Source: Coenobita brevimanus (taxonomy: Eukaryota; Arthropoda; Malacostraca; Decapoda; Coenobitidae). From it: DNA of 64,000 bases. This document shows positions 53,608 to 63,995 of the stretch, piece after piece. The notes beneath the pieces are model-generated. The model was not told where the DNA came from. It did not search any database and saw only the letters and a list, made by a program, of their open reading frames with translations. The stretch is taken from contig CM064658.1 in the NCBI GenBank assembly GCA_032717465.1, forward strand, positions 6,041,001-6,105,000. Direction: 5' to 3'. The translations under genes and the position numbers were made by a program. Each line of letters starts with the position of its first letter. Within the stretch, counting starts at the first letter, position 1.

Positions 53608-53608
53608 A
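52897..53608 (+). mobile_element. Non-LTR retrotransposon LINE-C, 3' portion
   Basis: Coding C-terminal RT region followed by the 3' end GACCAAGGCCGACACATGCA, AGCATGTTGGAGCC and an (AAACG)n tail at 53575-53605. The same 3' end occurs at 15643-15715, and a coding fragment at 46076-46180 (minus). Confidence 0.85.
52910..53539 (+). CDS. LINE-C RT C-terminal fragment, 209 aa open
   Basis: Reads ESLECVEEFCYLGDMLCAGG, LSLRAKGSLYAACVRSVMLY, GSETWAVKEEDIRRLRRTEM, EELRGRMGLECIGVVMRRGR, LRWFGHVERMGDDSWVRKV, MRGRPRKTWDEVIKCDL, AAMDRAAWRAAIR and stop. This is the thumb/C-terminal domain typical of these elements; the catalytic palm is lost by 5' truncation. No frameshift is seen within the fragment. Confidence 0.8.
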   Translation: MEIVRRERIELAGESLECVEEFCYLGDMLCAGGGAGASSVARVRSGWKKFRELLPLLTLRGLSLRAKGSLYAACVRSVMLYGSETWAVKEEDIRRLRRTEMTMIRWMCSASLGPRPGGAGFTMEELRGRMGLECIGVVMRRGRLRWFGHVERMGDDSWVRKVRSVNIGGGVMRGRPRKTWDEVIKCDLRVKGLNREAAMDRAAWRAAIR

Positions 53609-53720
53609 TATATCATCATCATCATCAGCCGTTTGAGTATCCACTGCAGGACCGGCCTATCCCGACCGAAGTTGGGATGATACAGCCAATGTATCTCTAC
53701 CAAGTGGCTTAGGCTGTCTG
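53608..53720 (-). repeat. RTE-type 3' tail repeat (ATC)n
   Basis: ATATATCATCATCATCATC, then AGCCGTTTGAGTATCCACTG, CAGGACCGGCCTATCCC. The (ATC)n tail plus TCCACTG-GGAC-GGCCT pattern is one I recognise from RTE-related arthropod repeats. 53721-53950 holds nothing recognised beyond a small CGGCT/AGCCG hairpin near 53825. Confidence 0.5.
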
Positions 53721-53957
53721 GTAGAGATTGTATGTACTATAGAGTGAGAAGTGCTTGTAAGTGTAATTGTAGTGTTGGAGTGGCATTGGATGTGTGTGTA
53801 GTCCGTGAACCAAGTGTAATCGGCTCACGCAAGCCGACTGGGTGCAATCATACTTTACAGTAAGTGACACTGGTTCAGCCACAGCACCCCTTGTGTCCGC
53901 CAATGCAGTACGTGGCCGGGTGAACACTCCCAAAGTTTATTTTATATATATATATAT

Positions 53958-54055
53958 ACCGGTATCCAGTCCATCCCTCCATTGAATCCTCAGGTCTTGG
54001 CCTCCCCCTCTCCCTCTCCATCTTATTCACCTACACTCTTCTAGTCAGGAATATG
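53958..54055 (-). mobile_element. LINE-A fragment
   Basis: TCCAGTCCATCCCTCCATTG, TCTTGGCCTCCCCCTCTCCC, CACCTACACTCTTCTAGTCA correspond to the GRPRMRWRDGV / RLTKRVYV stretch of LINE-A on the minus strand. The tail end is missing. Confidence 0.6.
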
Positions 54056-54330
54056 ACTTGAAATAACTATACAGTACTCTTCACTTTTACATCCGTCTTG
54101 CTCTTTCCATGCAGCTTTTTTTTCAGTCCAGGAAAGACCTTGTAGATAAGGGATTAGTATTGTCTCTATCTAACTTCACTGGTTAATTGTCTCTCATGAA
54201 AATGATTTACAGGTGGCAGGAATTAGATAAAAATAAGACCCTGTGTGTCATTGGTTTGAAGGGGTTACACTTAATGCCAATTGCATATTTTAAGTTGCCA
54301 TTTCTTACATCATTTTTGTTGCTATCTGTC

Positions 54331-54680
54331 AGTCCGTAACCAGACACCACAGTTCCGTAGGGGGTGGCTGTTTGTCTTTGAGTTAGTGTTTTACGGGGAG
54401 GGGCAGTAACCCTCTTCCAACCCACTTGTTGACACGTAAGAAACAGGTATGAGTTGGCCATATGGTTGCCACCCAGCATTGTAAATGGTTTCTTGGCTCA
54501 CAGGAAACCATTAGGCTTGACACTCAATGTAAGCCACCTGAAAAGGAAAGAAGGGTACATAGTGACAGGAAAGATAGAAGGTAAAGAAAGAGAGGAGGGC
54601 GGGCACAAAAAAAGAATGATAAAGGTGAAGGAAGAAGTAGGCAGCACTAAATCAAATGAGTGGATGGTAGAGTCCCTTAT
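54331..54680 (-). mobile_element. SINE2 (short form), minus copy
   Basis: Tail CAGACACCACAGTTCCGTAG, GAGTTAGTGTTTTACGGGGA, CCAACCCACTTGTTGACACG, then body AAATGGTTTCTTGGCTCACA, AGGAAACCATTAGGC, and head AGTAGGCAGCACTAAATCAA near 54640. It combines the SINE2 head with a tail resembling the 5S-SINE/LINE-A tail. Confidence 0.75.
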
Positions 54681-54764
54681 TTACAGAAACATTCCACATT
54701 AAAGTTCTAAAAGATAAAGAGATACCTATTAAGCTGAATTGCTAGTTTGCCTCAGTCCATTGTA

Positions 54765-54907
54765 GTAGTAGTACAGTAGTAGTAGTAGTAGTAGTAGTAG
54801 TAGCAGTAGTAATAGAGGTAGTAATGGTAGTGGTAGATGTAGTAGTAATGGTAGTGGTGGTAGTAGTAGTAATAGTAGTAGTACTAGTAGTTCAGTAGTA
54901 GTAGAAG
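54765..54907. repeat. (TAG)n microsatellite
   Basis: Long imperfect TAG trinucleotide array with variants (TGG, CAG). Confidence 0.9.
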
Positions 54908-55054
54908 ACCAATTGGTACCTTTAGCTTATTTGTAGGCTGAAGTTGCCTGCCTGCAGTTTACCATCCTCGTTTTGGCCTCCAGTCCTGTGACATTCTTTC
55001 ATTTTTGTTCTTGCTACAACTGACTGGAAAATGAGAGGCTGATACAGTAGGAGA

Positions 55055-55260
55055 TTGTATGTGAATGAGATTGAGGAGGAGAGGGCTGAAGGAGACTAAG
55101 ACTGAAATGGAGGGATGGAGTAGAGAGATTCATGAGAGAGGGTGTGTGTGAGTTGGAGGGAGGGCAGGCAAATGGCAGAGGAAGGACAACAGAGAAGTAA
55201 TTTGTTTTTGGATACCCTTGCAGGATTGAGGTGTCTGGCTGTAGATAGATAGGTAGATAG
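55055..55260 (+). mobile_element. LINE-A 3' stub
   Basis: GACTGAAATGGAGGGATGGA, GAGAGATTCATGAGAGAGG, GGAAGGACAACAGAGAAGTA, GAGGTGTCTGGCTGTAGATA then TAGA-type tail. Diverged copy. Confidence 0.7.
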
Positions 55261-55737
55261 TTTCCTCATTGCCATGGAGATTTTAGGTAGATAGATTTTT
55301 GGTTGCTTCTGAGATTGTATCAGGTTCGCTTCCGGAGTGATTAATTTACTTGTTACATGTTTTTTTATCCACCTGTACTGTATACAGTATTACTGAAGCG
55401 AACCATGTTACCGTACTCTTTTCACTTTAGCTTGACATAAAATATCATCATGCCATCTGGAATGTTGTATTTTAGCAAGAGATAAATACTGTAATTTGAT
55501 GCTAGTCAAGTAGTACTACAGAAAGGCTGCTGAGGTTTTGTGTTGGCTTATTCAATCATTATGTCCAGGGAAATACGCTGCACAATGACAGAAATCTCTG
55601 TACAATGTATAGTTAAAATGAATGAGCAATATAAATATATAATGCCACAAAGGGGAATACAAGATGTAATATGCTTAGTAAATTGCTAAGAGAGAGGTAC
55701 TGTATTATGAAGCCTCCTATGCCACCCAAAACACAGA

Positions 55738-55945
55738 ATACAGTAGTAGTAATAGTAGTACCAGTACTAATACTAGTAGTAGTAATAGCCCCTGGTTCAT
55801 CTGAAATGTGAATCCAGTGGATTGCATCATGAAGTTACCCTTCTTGCATCCAACCATCCTCCTTTCAAGGATGGGGAATGGGGAGGGGATTGAGCAATGT
55901 TTGTATAACTAGGCAGCTCCATCACCCAGTCATATCAGTGTCACC
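55738..55945 (-). repeat. 'CATCTGAAATGTG' repeat, copy 3
   Basis: A (TAG)n-like tract, then CCCCTGGTTCATCTGAAATG, CCAGTGGATTGCATC, CCAACCATCCTCC, TTTGTATAACTAGGCAGCTC. Related to 27320-27525 and 37955-38110. Confidence 0.55.
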
Positions 55946-56459
55946 ACATGAAGGCATCCCTCAACAGCACCAAAGTCCATAGTACAGTATCCCACATGAC
56001 TGATAACGATTGTCATCATTATCGTTTGAATTAAGTTATTGTTGTTCTTGTTTCCCTGGGTGATGTGGATGTGAGCTGAATATTTACTGTTCATTAGGGT
56101 TAAGGAGCTCTAGCTCAAGGCTCTTACATCATACTGGGGTCACAAATTACTCAAGAAAGATAGGCCTAGATATAATATGCTTCTGTGCCGTACGAGCATT
56201 AAGCAGTCCGGTGATGTATTTTGTATGCAGTTTTGGTACTTGATGATTTATTAACCCATAAATTGTTTAATTAAGGATATGGGAAATATCAAATATGATT
56301 ATTATTTTCTGATATTTTTATTTTTTTCATCACTTAAAAAAACAAATCATGAGGTAGAAATACAGTACTGTATACCATTATCACATTCCTGATGCACCAA
56401 GTTGTACCCCCGCCCCCACCCCAGTGACCAAGTGGAATTTTTAAATACTCAAGGGTACA

Positions 56460-56880
56460 CAGTAATCCATGTATTATCTGATGTAATAGAGCCAAAGTCA
56501 TGTCTGGGTAATGGCTCCATCTGAATAATGGACTTCTCCTCTGACCTCCCTTCGTACATTACCTAACTTTGAAAGCTAGTATAAAAGGCCACTACAGTAC
56601 ATCATACAGCACTTGTTCCTGTTGTTTAACACTGTCTGGTCAAGCAGACCTATAAACCACAGCCAGGCATTTACCATGGTCAAGGAGACCCATCAACCAC
56701 AGACAAGCAATCTCCACCGCAAGGCCATACCCTGCAGTGACCATAACTTCCACCCAGACGCAAGCATTTTGTGTGAACAGAATGGAAAAATGTACGAATA
56801 ATGGTTTCAGACAGCTAGATCACAGTGTCCAGGTAATGGATTGTTAAGATAGTGGCCGTCCGGATAATAGAGGGATTACT
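56460..56880. mobile_element. Tigger-A-derived MITE (~420 bp)
   Basis: Left CAGTAATCCATGTATTATCT then GATGTAATAGAGCCAAAG matches the left end of the complex at 48580. Right end inverted: AGTAATCCCTCTATTATCCG. A non-autonomous deletion derivative, presumably mobilised by the same transposase. Confidence 0.75.
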
Positions 56881-57156
56881 TATATACATACTAAACCTTG
56901 AGTGATGTACTTTAAATTGAATACAGTAATACTTCGATATACGTTACCCCTAGATGCGATGCCCGGCCTAACGATGGGGGTGGAAATACTACCAAACCCC
57001 ACTTAACGATGGGTTTTGATTTTTTTTTTACCAATTTTGATTATATTTTAGACTACAATTATGTTTAGGTTGATTTATAAACTGTTTTTAGACTTAGATT
57101 AATGTGTTTAGCCATAGATGGGGTGAACATTGTCATTTTGGGGTACAATTTACTAG

Positions 57157-57372
57157 ACTGACGAAGAGAGTGTATGTGAGTGAGGTGGAGGGGGGAAGAG
57201 GGAGGGGGAGGCTGAGGATGAGATGGAGGGATGGGGTGGAGAGGTATATGAGAGAGGGGGGGGGTGAGTTGGGAGCAGGGCAGTGAAATGGCGGAGGACA
57301 GGGCAACTTGGAGGCGATTTGTTTGTGGCCACCCCAAACGGGATTGAGGCGTCTGGCTATAGATAGATAGAT
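57157..57372 (+). mobile_element. LINE-A 3' stub (~215 bp)
   Basis: GACTGACGAAGAGAGTGTAT through GGCCACCCCAAACGGGATTG, GGCGTCTGGCTATAGATAGA. Nearly identical to the end of copy 3 (44893-45112), hence relatively young. The short frame RLTKRVYVSEVEGGRGRGR is its protein. Confidence 0.9.
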
Positions 57373-57498
57373 ATATTTTTTCCAGACTTATATTTGACGA
57401 TTTTCAGATTTTATTTGTTGGTTTTAGTGAGTTATTTACAGGTGTTAGGCTTAGGTTAGCTTCCTTGACTGGTGTTAGGCCATTTAGATTGGCTTTAA

Positions 57499-59514
57499 CC
57501 CCTTAACCGCGGGGCGTCACTTTCGTGACGCTTGGGAGCAAGGGATCATACCGCGGGGCGTCACTTTCGTGACGCTTGGGAGCAAGGGATCATACCGCGG
57601 GGCGTCGCTTTTGTGATTCTGTGTTATTTTGAATTCACCCGGGCTTCCAAGTGGTGGCTTGTATCATCTATCAGTACTGCCGATGTCCAACACTAGTCAG
57701 CACTCCTAATCTCATCTGTACTCCCATCCATTGTTGACAATTTAGCCATTTCTCCCCGTTCTTGACTCCCCTCCCTACCCCCCCTCCATTACCCTATCCT
57801 CTCGCCTGCCCGGCCATGCTACGCTAAGTAAATCTTCCCTGGAATTTTTCACTGATTTCATCCATTGAAATAAGCCCTATGTCGTATTCTTATACCAAAT
57901 AATATATACAAGAAAGAAATAAGGTAAGTGAGAGTGCCATACACCTGGAATTGGCTAATTATCACCTGACAACACCTCACGTGCACTCGTTCGCTAATTT
58001 TCGCTGTTTTTTTCCCCTTGAAATATGCCGTATAATCTATTTTCGTAATAAATATACATGTAAGGAGAGAAGGGAGAAGCCTAAGTGATATTTACATTCA
58101 CCTGGAACTACCTAATTTATAATGTATTGTCTAGATTTCCTGCCAATCATATCAGTGCTACACAAAGCTGTTTCAAGATTTAACATTGGTAGCTCTGATT
58201 ATATATCTCCTAAGTAGGCCTTTAATCTATTTTCGTAATAAATATACACGTACGGAGGGAAGGGAGAAGCCTAAGTGATATTTACATTCACCTGGAACTA
58301 CCAAATTTATAATGTATTGTCTAGATTTCCTGCCAATCATATCAGTGCTAGACTTAGCTGTTTCAAGAGCTACGTTGGTAGTGCTGAATAACCCTCAAGT
58401 AGGCCTCAACCTGGGCCGGCCCTCCTAGCAGTTCTCTCTCAGATTACGAAGAGGAGGTACGGCTCATCCTCTTGCTGACTTCAGGGCCTTTTTTCACCCC
58501 CATGCAATGGCCCTGTGACCTTTACCCCCTACTAAACCTCGTGTGGAAAGAGGTAAAGGGCTGACAATTGATAAAAGAGTGACTACGATCTTTCTATTGA
58601 GTAAAACAGTGCAAGTGGAATTGTAAATAATGTGTAAATAATGTGTAAACAGCAAGTGAAAGTAATGAATGTAAACATACGTGAACAATGGAAAATAGTT
58701 TTATAAGTTACTTCAAGTGACAGTGCATAACACAGTGTAAATAAAATAGAAATGTAAATAACGTAAATAAAATAGAGAACGTAAATAGAAATGTAAATGA
58801 GTAGTACAGTATTATAAGAATACGAGTATATACCCTAGGAGTAATGAAAGTGAAAGTTTCACTATAGCATGTCTGAATACTATGAGTTATGAGAGTGAAG
58901 ATGAAAGTGACATTCACTCTCAATGCCAGTATACAGGACGAGAAAGTGAATGCTACGTATTTTACTGAAAGAAATTGAATCCCTACAGTGGCAATAAACT
59001 AATACTACTGAAGGAAACTTATGGATAAAGACTGTAGATATATATAAGTGTTATGTAGTTATAGAAATATAAAGTGTGAGGGGTTTTATGAATAATAAAT
59101 GACAGAGTACCAAGAGTGAACTAGCGGAAGTGCGGCGGTCAGACGCGCTCATAATTTTCATTGCTTTCACAGTGTTTTTTTTTTGGAGTATGGATCCCAA
59201 ACTACTTGAAAATCATAGAGTAGTATTTATAGTGTTTATATCTGGCTGTGGTAATCATATTACGGGTTGTCGGGAACTGTAAAATGGAGACTTCGTTACC
59301 CTACTTCAGAGGTCTCCACAATTCCTACGGTAACTGACGAAGGCTCAACAAACATTCCAGGAGAAAGCTGAAGGTATGTGCCATAAGCATATATAATTTT
59401 AATATTCTAGGACTAATAACTGATTTTTGGCAAATATTTTTTGAGAGTCTGTCGGAGCCCGAATAACCCCGCGGCACACGCAAAACATCGGTAAACATGC
59501 CCGCGGTGTAGGGG
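57499..59514. mobile_element. TTAA-target (piggyBac-like) element P1, copy 2 (2016 bp)
   Basis: Flanked by TTAA (57495-57498, 59515-59518). Inverted relative to copy 1 and highly similar over its whole length (for example GTAAAGTTTTACTG-free shared blocks CTAGATTTCCTGCCAATCAT, ACCTCGTGTGGAAAGAGG, GAAAGTGACATTCACTCTCA). The left end has an extra ~44-bp unit of the CCGCGGGGCGTCACTTTCGT repeat (three cores against two). No transposase. Confidence 0.82.
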
Positions 59515-59690
59515 TTAAACGTGTTTTTGGGCTCATTTGGGTGGCTTTTGGGCTTGGTTGGGGGGGGGGGAAACGCAAGGCTGGTAAACGCTCCACATTA
59601 CTTTACATGTTAAAAGTACCCCGATATACGATACCCCGCTTAGCAATGGGGTTTTACCTAACCAATTACATTGTTAAACCGGGGTATACC

Positions 59691-60630
59691 TCTGTATGTA
59701 TGTACTAATCCACCTGTGGGTTACTGGTTTGGTAATGTATAGCATTATTTGATTTTGATGCATCCAGTTGATTTTTTATTAAACTGATGTGAGATCTCTT
59801 GTAATGAGCATAAGAATATAAGATGAGAGGATAATTGGAGTAGGCCTGTTGTCCCGTGCTAGGCAGCTCCAGTAAGTGTGACTAAACTACAGAAGCAAGA
59901 AAAGGATAGCAGGACAAAGACAAGGATAGCAGATGAAGAGACTAATGAATGTTTTGTCTAGCCTCTCCAGTTCAAAGTCTTTCCAGTCTGAATGTAATGA
60001 GATTATTGTATTGACATTTTAGACCAAGTATGAGTTATAAGAGTACAGACTTATATGGTAGATAGTTTCATGGCCATAAGCTTTAACTATACATGATGGG
60101 TCAGACAAGCCCCAAGTTCGTCAAAGTAATTTATGAAGAAATTGATGAAGATGGAACATGTCTTGCCCCTCTCAGTTTTTGCAGACTTTGCCCTGTAATG
60201 TAAATGCAGGCAAGCACATCGTACAACCACATGTGTTCCATAAATGTACATCAGAAATTGAGGGCATTGCCTTTTACTTGGCAGTAAAAGTTTAAATGTG
60301 TAGTCATTACTTAACAGTTAGATTATCTGACCTTCATCATGGTGAAGTTAAGGCATTTATTTTCACTTTAGGCAACTGGGTCACTCCATAAACTTGAATA
60401 GCAACTAGGTCATGGTTGTTTGAAATTTTATGAGATTTAATTATGAGGTAGGAATGAATCATCCTGGTTATTAGTCAGATCAGCCCACCAATCTGAGTTC
60501 ACCGTGCCTTCAACATAGCTGAAAGGGTTCAGGGAACTTCATCTGGTTAAAAGAAACATGTTACAGAAGTCTGAGATTACTAAGTTCAGACTGCAGGCTA
60601 CTCTCTTTATTCTAACCTGTATAAAATTGC
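59691..60630. other. No gene recognised
   Basis: Single-copy-looking DNA. A perfect 7-bp hairpin AGTCTGA..TCAGACT lies near 60570. No ORF or RNA gene can be supported. Confidence 0.4.
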
Positions 60631-60639
60631 CATCTCTCA

Positions 60640-60795
60640 ATCTTGAATGCTGAGCTGTAACAAGAGATTAACACTAAAATATGGTGCTAGTCATAAACAG
60701 ATGATATGGAAAGGATGTCAAGCTGTAGTACCATATTGTCTTCTGCCAAGGAGCTACTTGGAGTAAGCTGCAAAAGGACAAAAATCAGGTTCAGG
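60640..60795. repeat. Unclassified ~150-bp repeat, copy 1
   Basis: TTGAATGCTGAGCTGTAACA, AGAGATTAACAC, ATATGGTGCTAGTCAT, TATGGAAAGGATGT, GAGCTGTAG-like, TTCTGCCAAGGAGCTA and AAAAGGACAAAAATC recur at 63690-63835 and partly at 63875-63995 and 55440-55510. TATGGT pairs with ACCATA around the core (ATGAT with ATCAT in the next copy), hinting at a conserved stem. Confidence 0.55.
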
Positions 60796-61116
60796 GCAGG
60801 GTGGAAAGAGAACCGTTAAGTTGTATCAGATGTGGGTGTAACTCTCCAGCTTGTGTTGATAATGGCTGCAGCTGAGGTAAAGTTTGGATTAAGTTCACGG
60901 TTTTTATGCTGAGCATGAAGGATGTGACATATTGAAAGTTTTTTCCTTTTCCCTCCAGTAATGATACATTTAATTCTCTTGAGTGTCAAACTGCATACTC
61001 ACAGAATATTCAAAAATTCATGATAGCAACCAGTTATACGGGTGACAAGAATACTTTCAGGGTAGTCTTTTCTGATACCTCCAAGCATATTCCTTTGAAA
61101 CTCATCTTATAACATA

Positions 61117-61737
61117 CACTGCACTCGCCTGACTCACTGTAATTTCGTTCTGAACTCATGCCGTGAGTTGGAAAAACGTGAGTTAAAGAAGAACACACTT
61201 TATGGGGAAAAATATATTTGATTCTGCCATGGTGTCAGGTAGCCTAGTATAACATTAATGGAACCCCTCTTAACACCACTTAACACTAACATCCTGTACT
61301 GCATATCTTATAATGATAATAAACAATATTAAAAGACATTACATATTCTTGTATGGTAATAATAAAAGATACAGAAAAGCATTGACCTAAATCTTACTGA
61401 TGACAGTGCTTACGTCGATGAGAGACGGATAGTGGTTTCAGTACACTAGCCTAGTTGCAATACTTGCCACTAGGTGTAGGTGGCGTGAGTGGAGAAAGCA
61501 TTGTTCTGATTGGCTGCACAGTCACAAGGACTGTGTGCTTATATATGATTGGCTTCTAGTTGCGAGTTTCAGCTAGAGTACCATGAGTTGAACATCTAAG
61601 AAAATAAACCATTTTTTAGTGGAAAACCGCGAGTTAAAGCATTTTCCATGAGTTTGGTGATAATGGTGACTTAGATAGGGACACCGTGAGTTAGATAATT
61701 CATGAGTTAGAAGTCCGTGAGTTATGCGAGTGCACTG
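61117..61737. mobile_element. Tigger/pogo-type MITE, 621 bp
   Basis: Left CACTGCACTCGCCTGACTCA, right inverted CAGTGCACTCGCATAACTCA, flanked by TA on both sides (61115-61116, 61738-61739). Mirrored interior: GTGAGTTGGAAAAACGTGAG and CGTGAGTTAGATAATTCATG. Directly abuts the next MITE. Confidence 0.75.
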
Positions 61738-61739
61738 TA

Positions 61740-62176
61740 TTTGCTGTACTTTAAACTCTCAATTATCTGTTGTAATTCAGCCAAGCCCTATGCCGAATAC
61801 AATGAAACTCTAGATATTGCATAGTACCTCCCATTGGCTCAACATTCAGCATCGAGCCGGTTATTGTGTTACTATCCATCTCGACCCTCTATCCTGCAAA
61901 CTTTCCCATGGGTAAAAGATGAAAACTGAGCATAAAATGCAATAAATAATGATACAGTACAGTAATACAGAAATACAGTGCCAGTTGGCTACCAACTGTG
62001 AGCTGGTCTATACACCTCAATGCCGGATATTGCATAGAACCGCCAGTTACATCCCATTTTGCCACTGGATGTTGCATGATTTTGCAGGATATTGCTTTAA
62101 TAAAGCCAAGCCAGCAGCGCCAGATATTATGTTGGGCCAAATATTGTGATGACAGATAATTGAGAGTTCACTGTAC
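61740..62176. mobile_element. MITE family D, copy 2
   Basis: Ends ACTCTCAATTATCTGTTG and, inverted, AACTCTCAATTATCTGTC with GCACTG/CAGTGA outside. Blocks AATTCAGCCAAGCCC, CATTCAGCATCGAGCCGG, CGGATATTGCATAGAACCGC and CAATATCCTGCA correspond inverted to 36885-37270. Confidence 0.7.
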
Positions 62177-63120
62177 CTGTTAATCCACATTCAACATCCC
62201 ACTCCTCCCCCCTCCTGCCTTTTTTTTTTTTTTCCTGTAGCTATTACGGAAAAAATGGAAAAATGTCCAATAGAGTTCCACTTTCAATTATAATGCCAGT
62301 TTTCCAGTTTTCACTCAGTTTACAATATGGAACCTTTAATATGGAAAAAGTGGTCATATTTTTTAACACATCCAAAATGATGATGATGATGAATACTCAC
62401 AGACTGAACTTTATCATTGGCCCCTAAACTCTTAGGGCACCTGGTGGTGTAGTGTTCAGAAGCCCCAGTTGATGTGATATCCCCCCATAGATTGGATCTG
62501 CTAGAGACGACTGAAGTCTTTTCAGTTGTGTAATGCTTAAAATGTACGTTAGACTGATATCCCAGCCTCAGCTTGTATGCCTTAAAGGAAGAAAGTATGA
62601 TATTTGTTCTTTTACCCAGACAGAACTGCCTTGAGTGATGTATAAATTGTTTTCTGTACACTTATTCACTGTCTGATGACATGGATCTGTGAGCAAGTAA
62701 AGTCATTGATTTTGGTTGCTGCAGGTCCACCACACAGATTTTCAAAGTTTATTGACAAAAAGTGAATGAATAAATGAAAAAATGAAAAACAAAAAACAAA
62801 CAGGAGAGGCAACAGGATATTCAGTATTGACTGTGCATCCAGGATTTTGAAGGCTTAAATGATTGTGTGGGCCTTTTCACTGGGCATGCTGTTGGTAGTT
62901 CTCTCTCTCTGTGCTTTATTTTTCTTTGTTTTTGGACTAGTTTTGATGCACAGGCAGTCCTGATTAGGGTATGTTCTAAAATATTAGAATTTTCCATACA
63001 ACTCATATTTAAATTGGGTCTGTCTATCAACCTGTCTTTCTATCTGTCTCTTTATCTGTCTGGCTGTATATGTATGTCCAAGTATCTGTCTGTCTCTGAC
63101 TGTCTGTCTGTCTATGTTTG
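62177..63120. other. No gene recognised
   Basis: Contains a poly-T tract (62218-62234), a GATGAT run (62378), an A-rich GAATGAATAAATG tract (62763) and a (CTGT)n tract (63030-63115). The 113-codon minus frame at 62320-62661 is not protein-like. Confidence 0.45.
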
Positions 63121-63250
63121 TGTATTTTCAGACATCTTGATCTCGTAAATGGTGGCCACAAATCAGTTATGCCATGTCACCCAGTCCTCTGCCAACAGGC
63201 TGCCCTTTTTCCAGACCACTCCCCCCCCACCCGTCTCACCTACAGATATA
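63120..63250 (-). mobile_element. LINE-A 3' stub
   Basis: CAGACATCTTGATCTCGTAA, ATGGTGGCCACAAATCAGT, TGCCATGTCACCCAGTC and CCACCCGTCTCACC fit the diverged LINE-A tail on the minus strand, with a (TCTG)n tail before it. Confidence 0.6.
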
Positions 63251-63689
63251 CAGTCAAATTAGCTTTATAAGTAGGCTAGCAGTGCAGGTTGAATAGGCAG
63301 TTGTTCTGTAATTTACTGTGGACATAATAACAAAAAATAGTCTAGAGAAGGACTCATAACTAAGACTAAGTGAATCCAGGAAAATTCCAGTTCAAAGAAA
63401 GATCAGTTGTACACTTACTTTACATGTAATTTTATCACTCTTTTCCTCCTGTATAGTTTATTTGAAAGCACAATTACCTTTTCCACAACTCACGCTTATT
63501 TGTACCTTCCCATACGCCCTCACTCTATCTCCATCACCTGTAACTATAATGCATGCCAGATTAGAAATATAGTTACAGGTGGTGGAATTGAAGTGAAGGA
63601 GTGTTGGCAAATCAGGAAAGTTGCCAGTTATGACAAGTTTAATTCTCTACACCTTTTTACTTTAACTTGGCTTAAATAGCCTTCTCTTC

Positions 63690-63995
63690 ACCTTGAATGC
63701 TGAGTTGTAATAATAGATTAACACAAGAATATGATGCTGATCGTGAGGAAGTAGTGTTACGCAAAAGGATGAAGAGTTGATCATTACCTTTTTCTGCCAC
63801 TGAGTTATGTGGAATTAACTAAAATAGGACAAAAATCTAGGCCAGGTTAATGTGAAAGAACTATTGTATGGAATGGATTGTATTAGAATATGGTGCTTGT
63901 CATGAAGAATTGTTATGGAAAGGGTGTGGAGCTGTGATAATGTCTTTTTCTGCCACTGAGACATGTGAATAAGCTGAAACAGGACAGCAGTCTCG
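63690..63995. repeat. Unclassified ~150-bp repeat, copies 2 and 3 in tandem
   Basis: CTTGAATGCTGAGTTGTAAT, AGATTAACACAAGAATATGA, TTTTTCTGCCACTGAG, ATAGGACAAAAATC (63690-63835), then GAATATGGTGCTTGTCATGA, GTTATGGAAAGGGTGTGGAG, TTTTTCTGCCACTGAG, AACAGGACAGCAG (63875-63995). The second may be cut by the window end. Confidence 0.55.

Larger units (their letters stand above)
56931..59690. mobile_element. TIR element family 'C', copy 2, with nested insertions
   Basis: Left CAGTAATACTTCGATATACG, TTACCCCTAGATGCGATGCC, CTTAACGATGGG; right, about 59600-59690, ACCCCGATATACGATACCCC, GCTTAGCAATGGGG, AACCGGGGTATACC. Interior corresponds to 4732-5840. Nested inside are a LINE-A stub (57157-57372) and P1 copy 2 (57499-59514). 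Confidence 0.65.
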
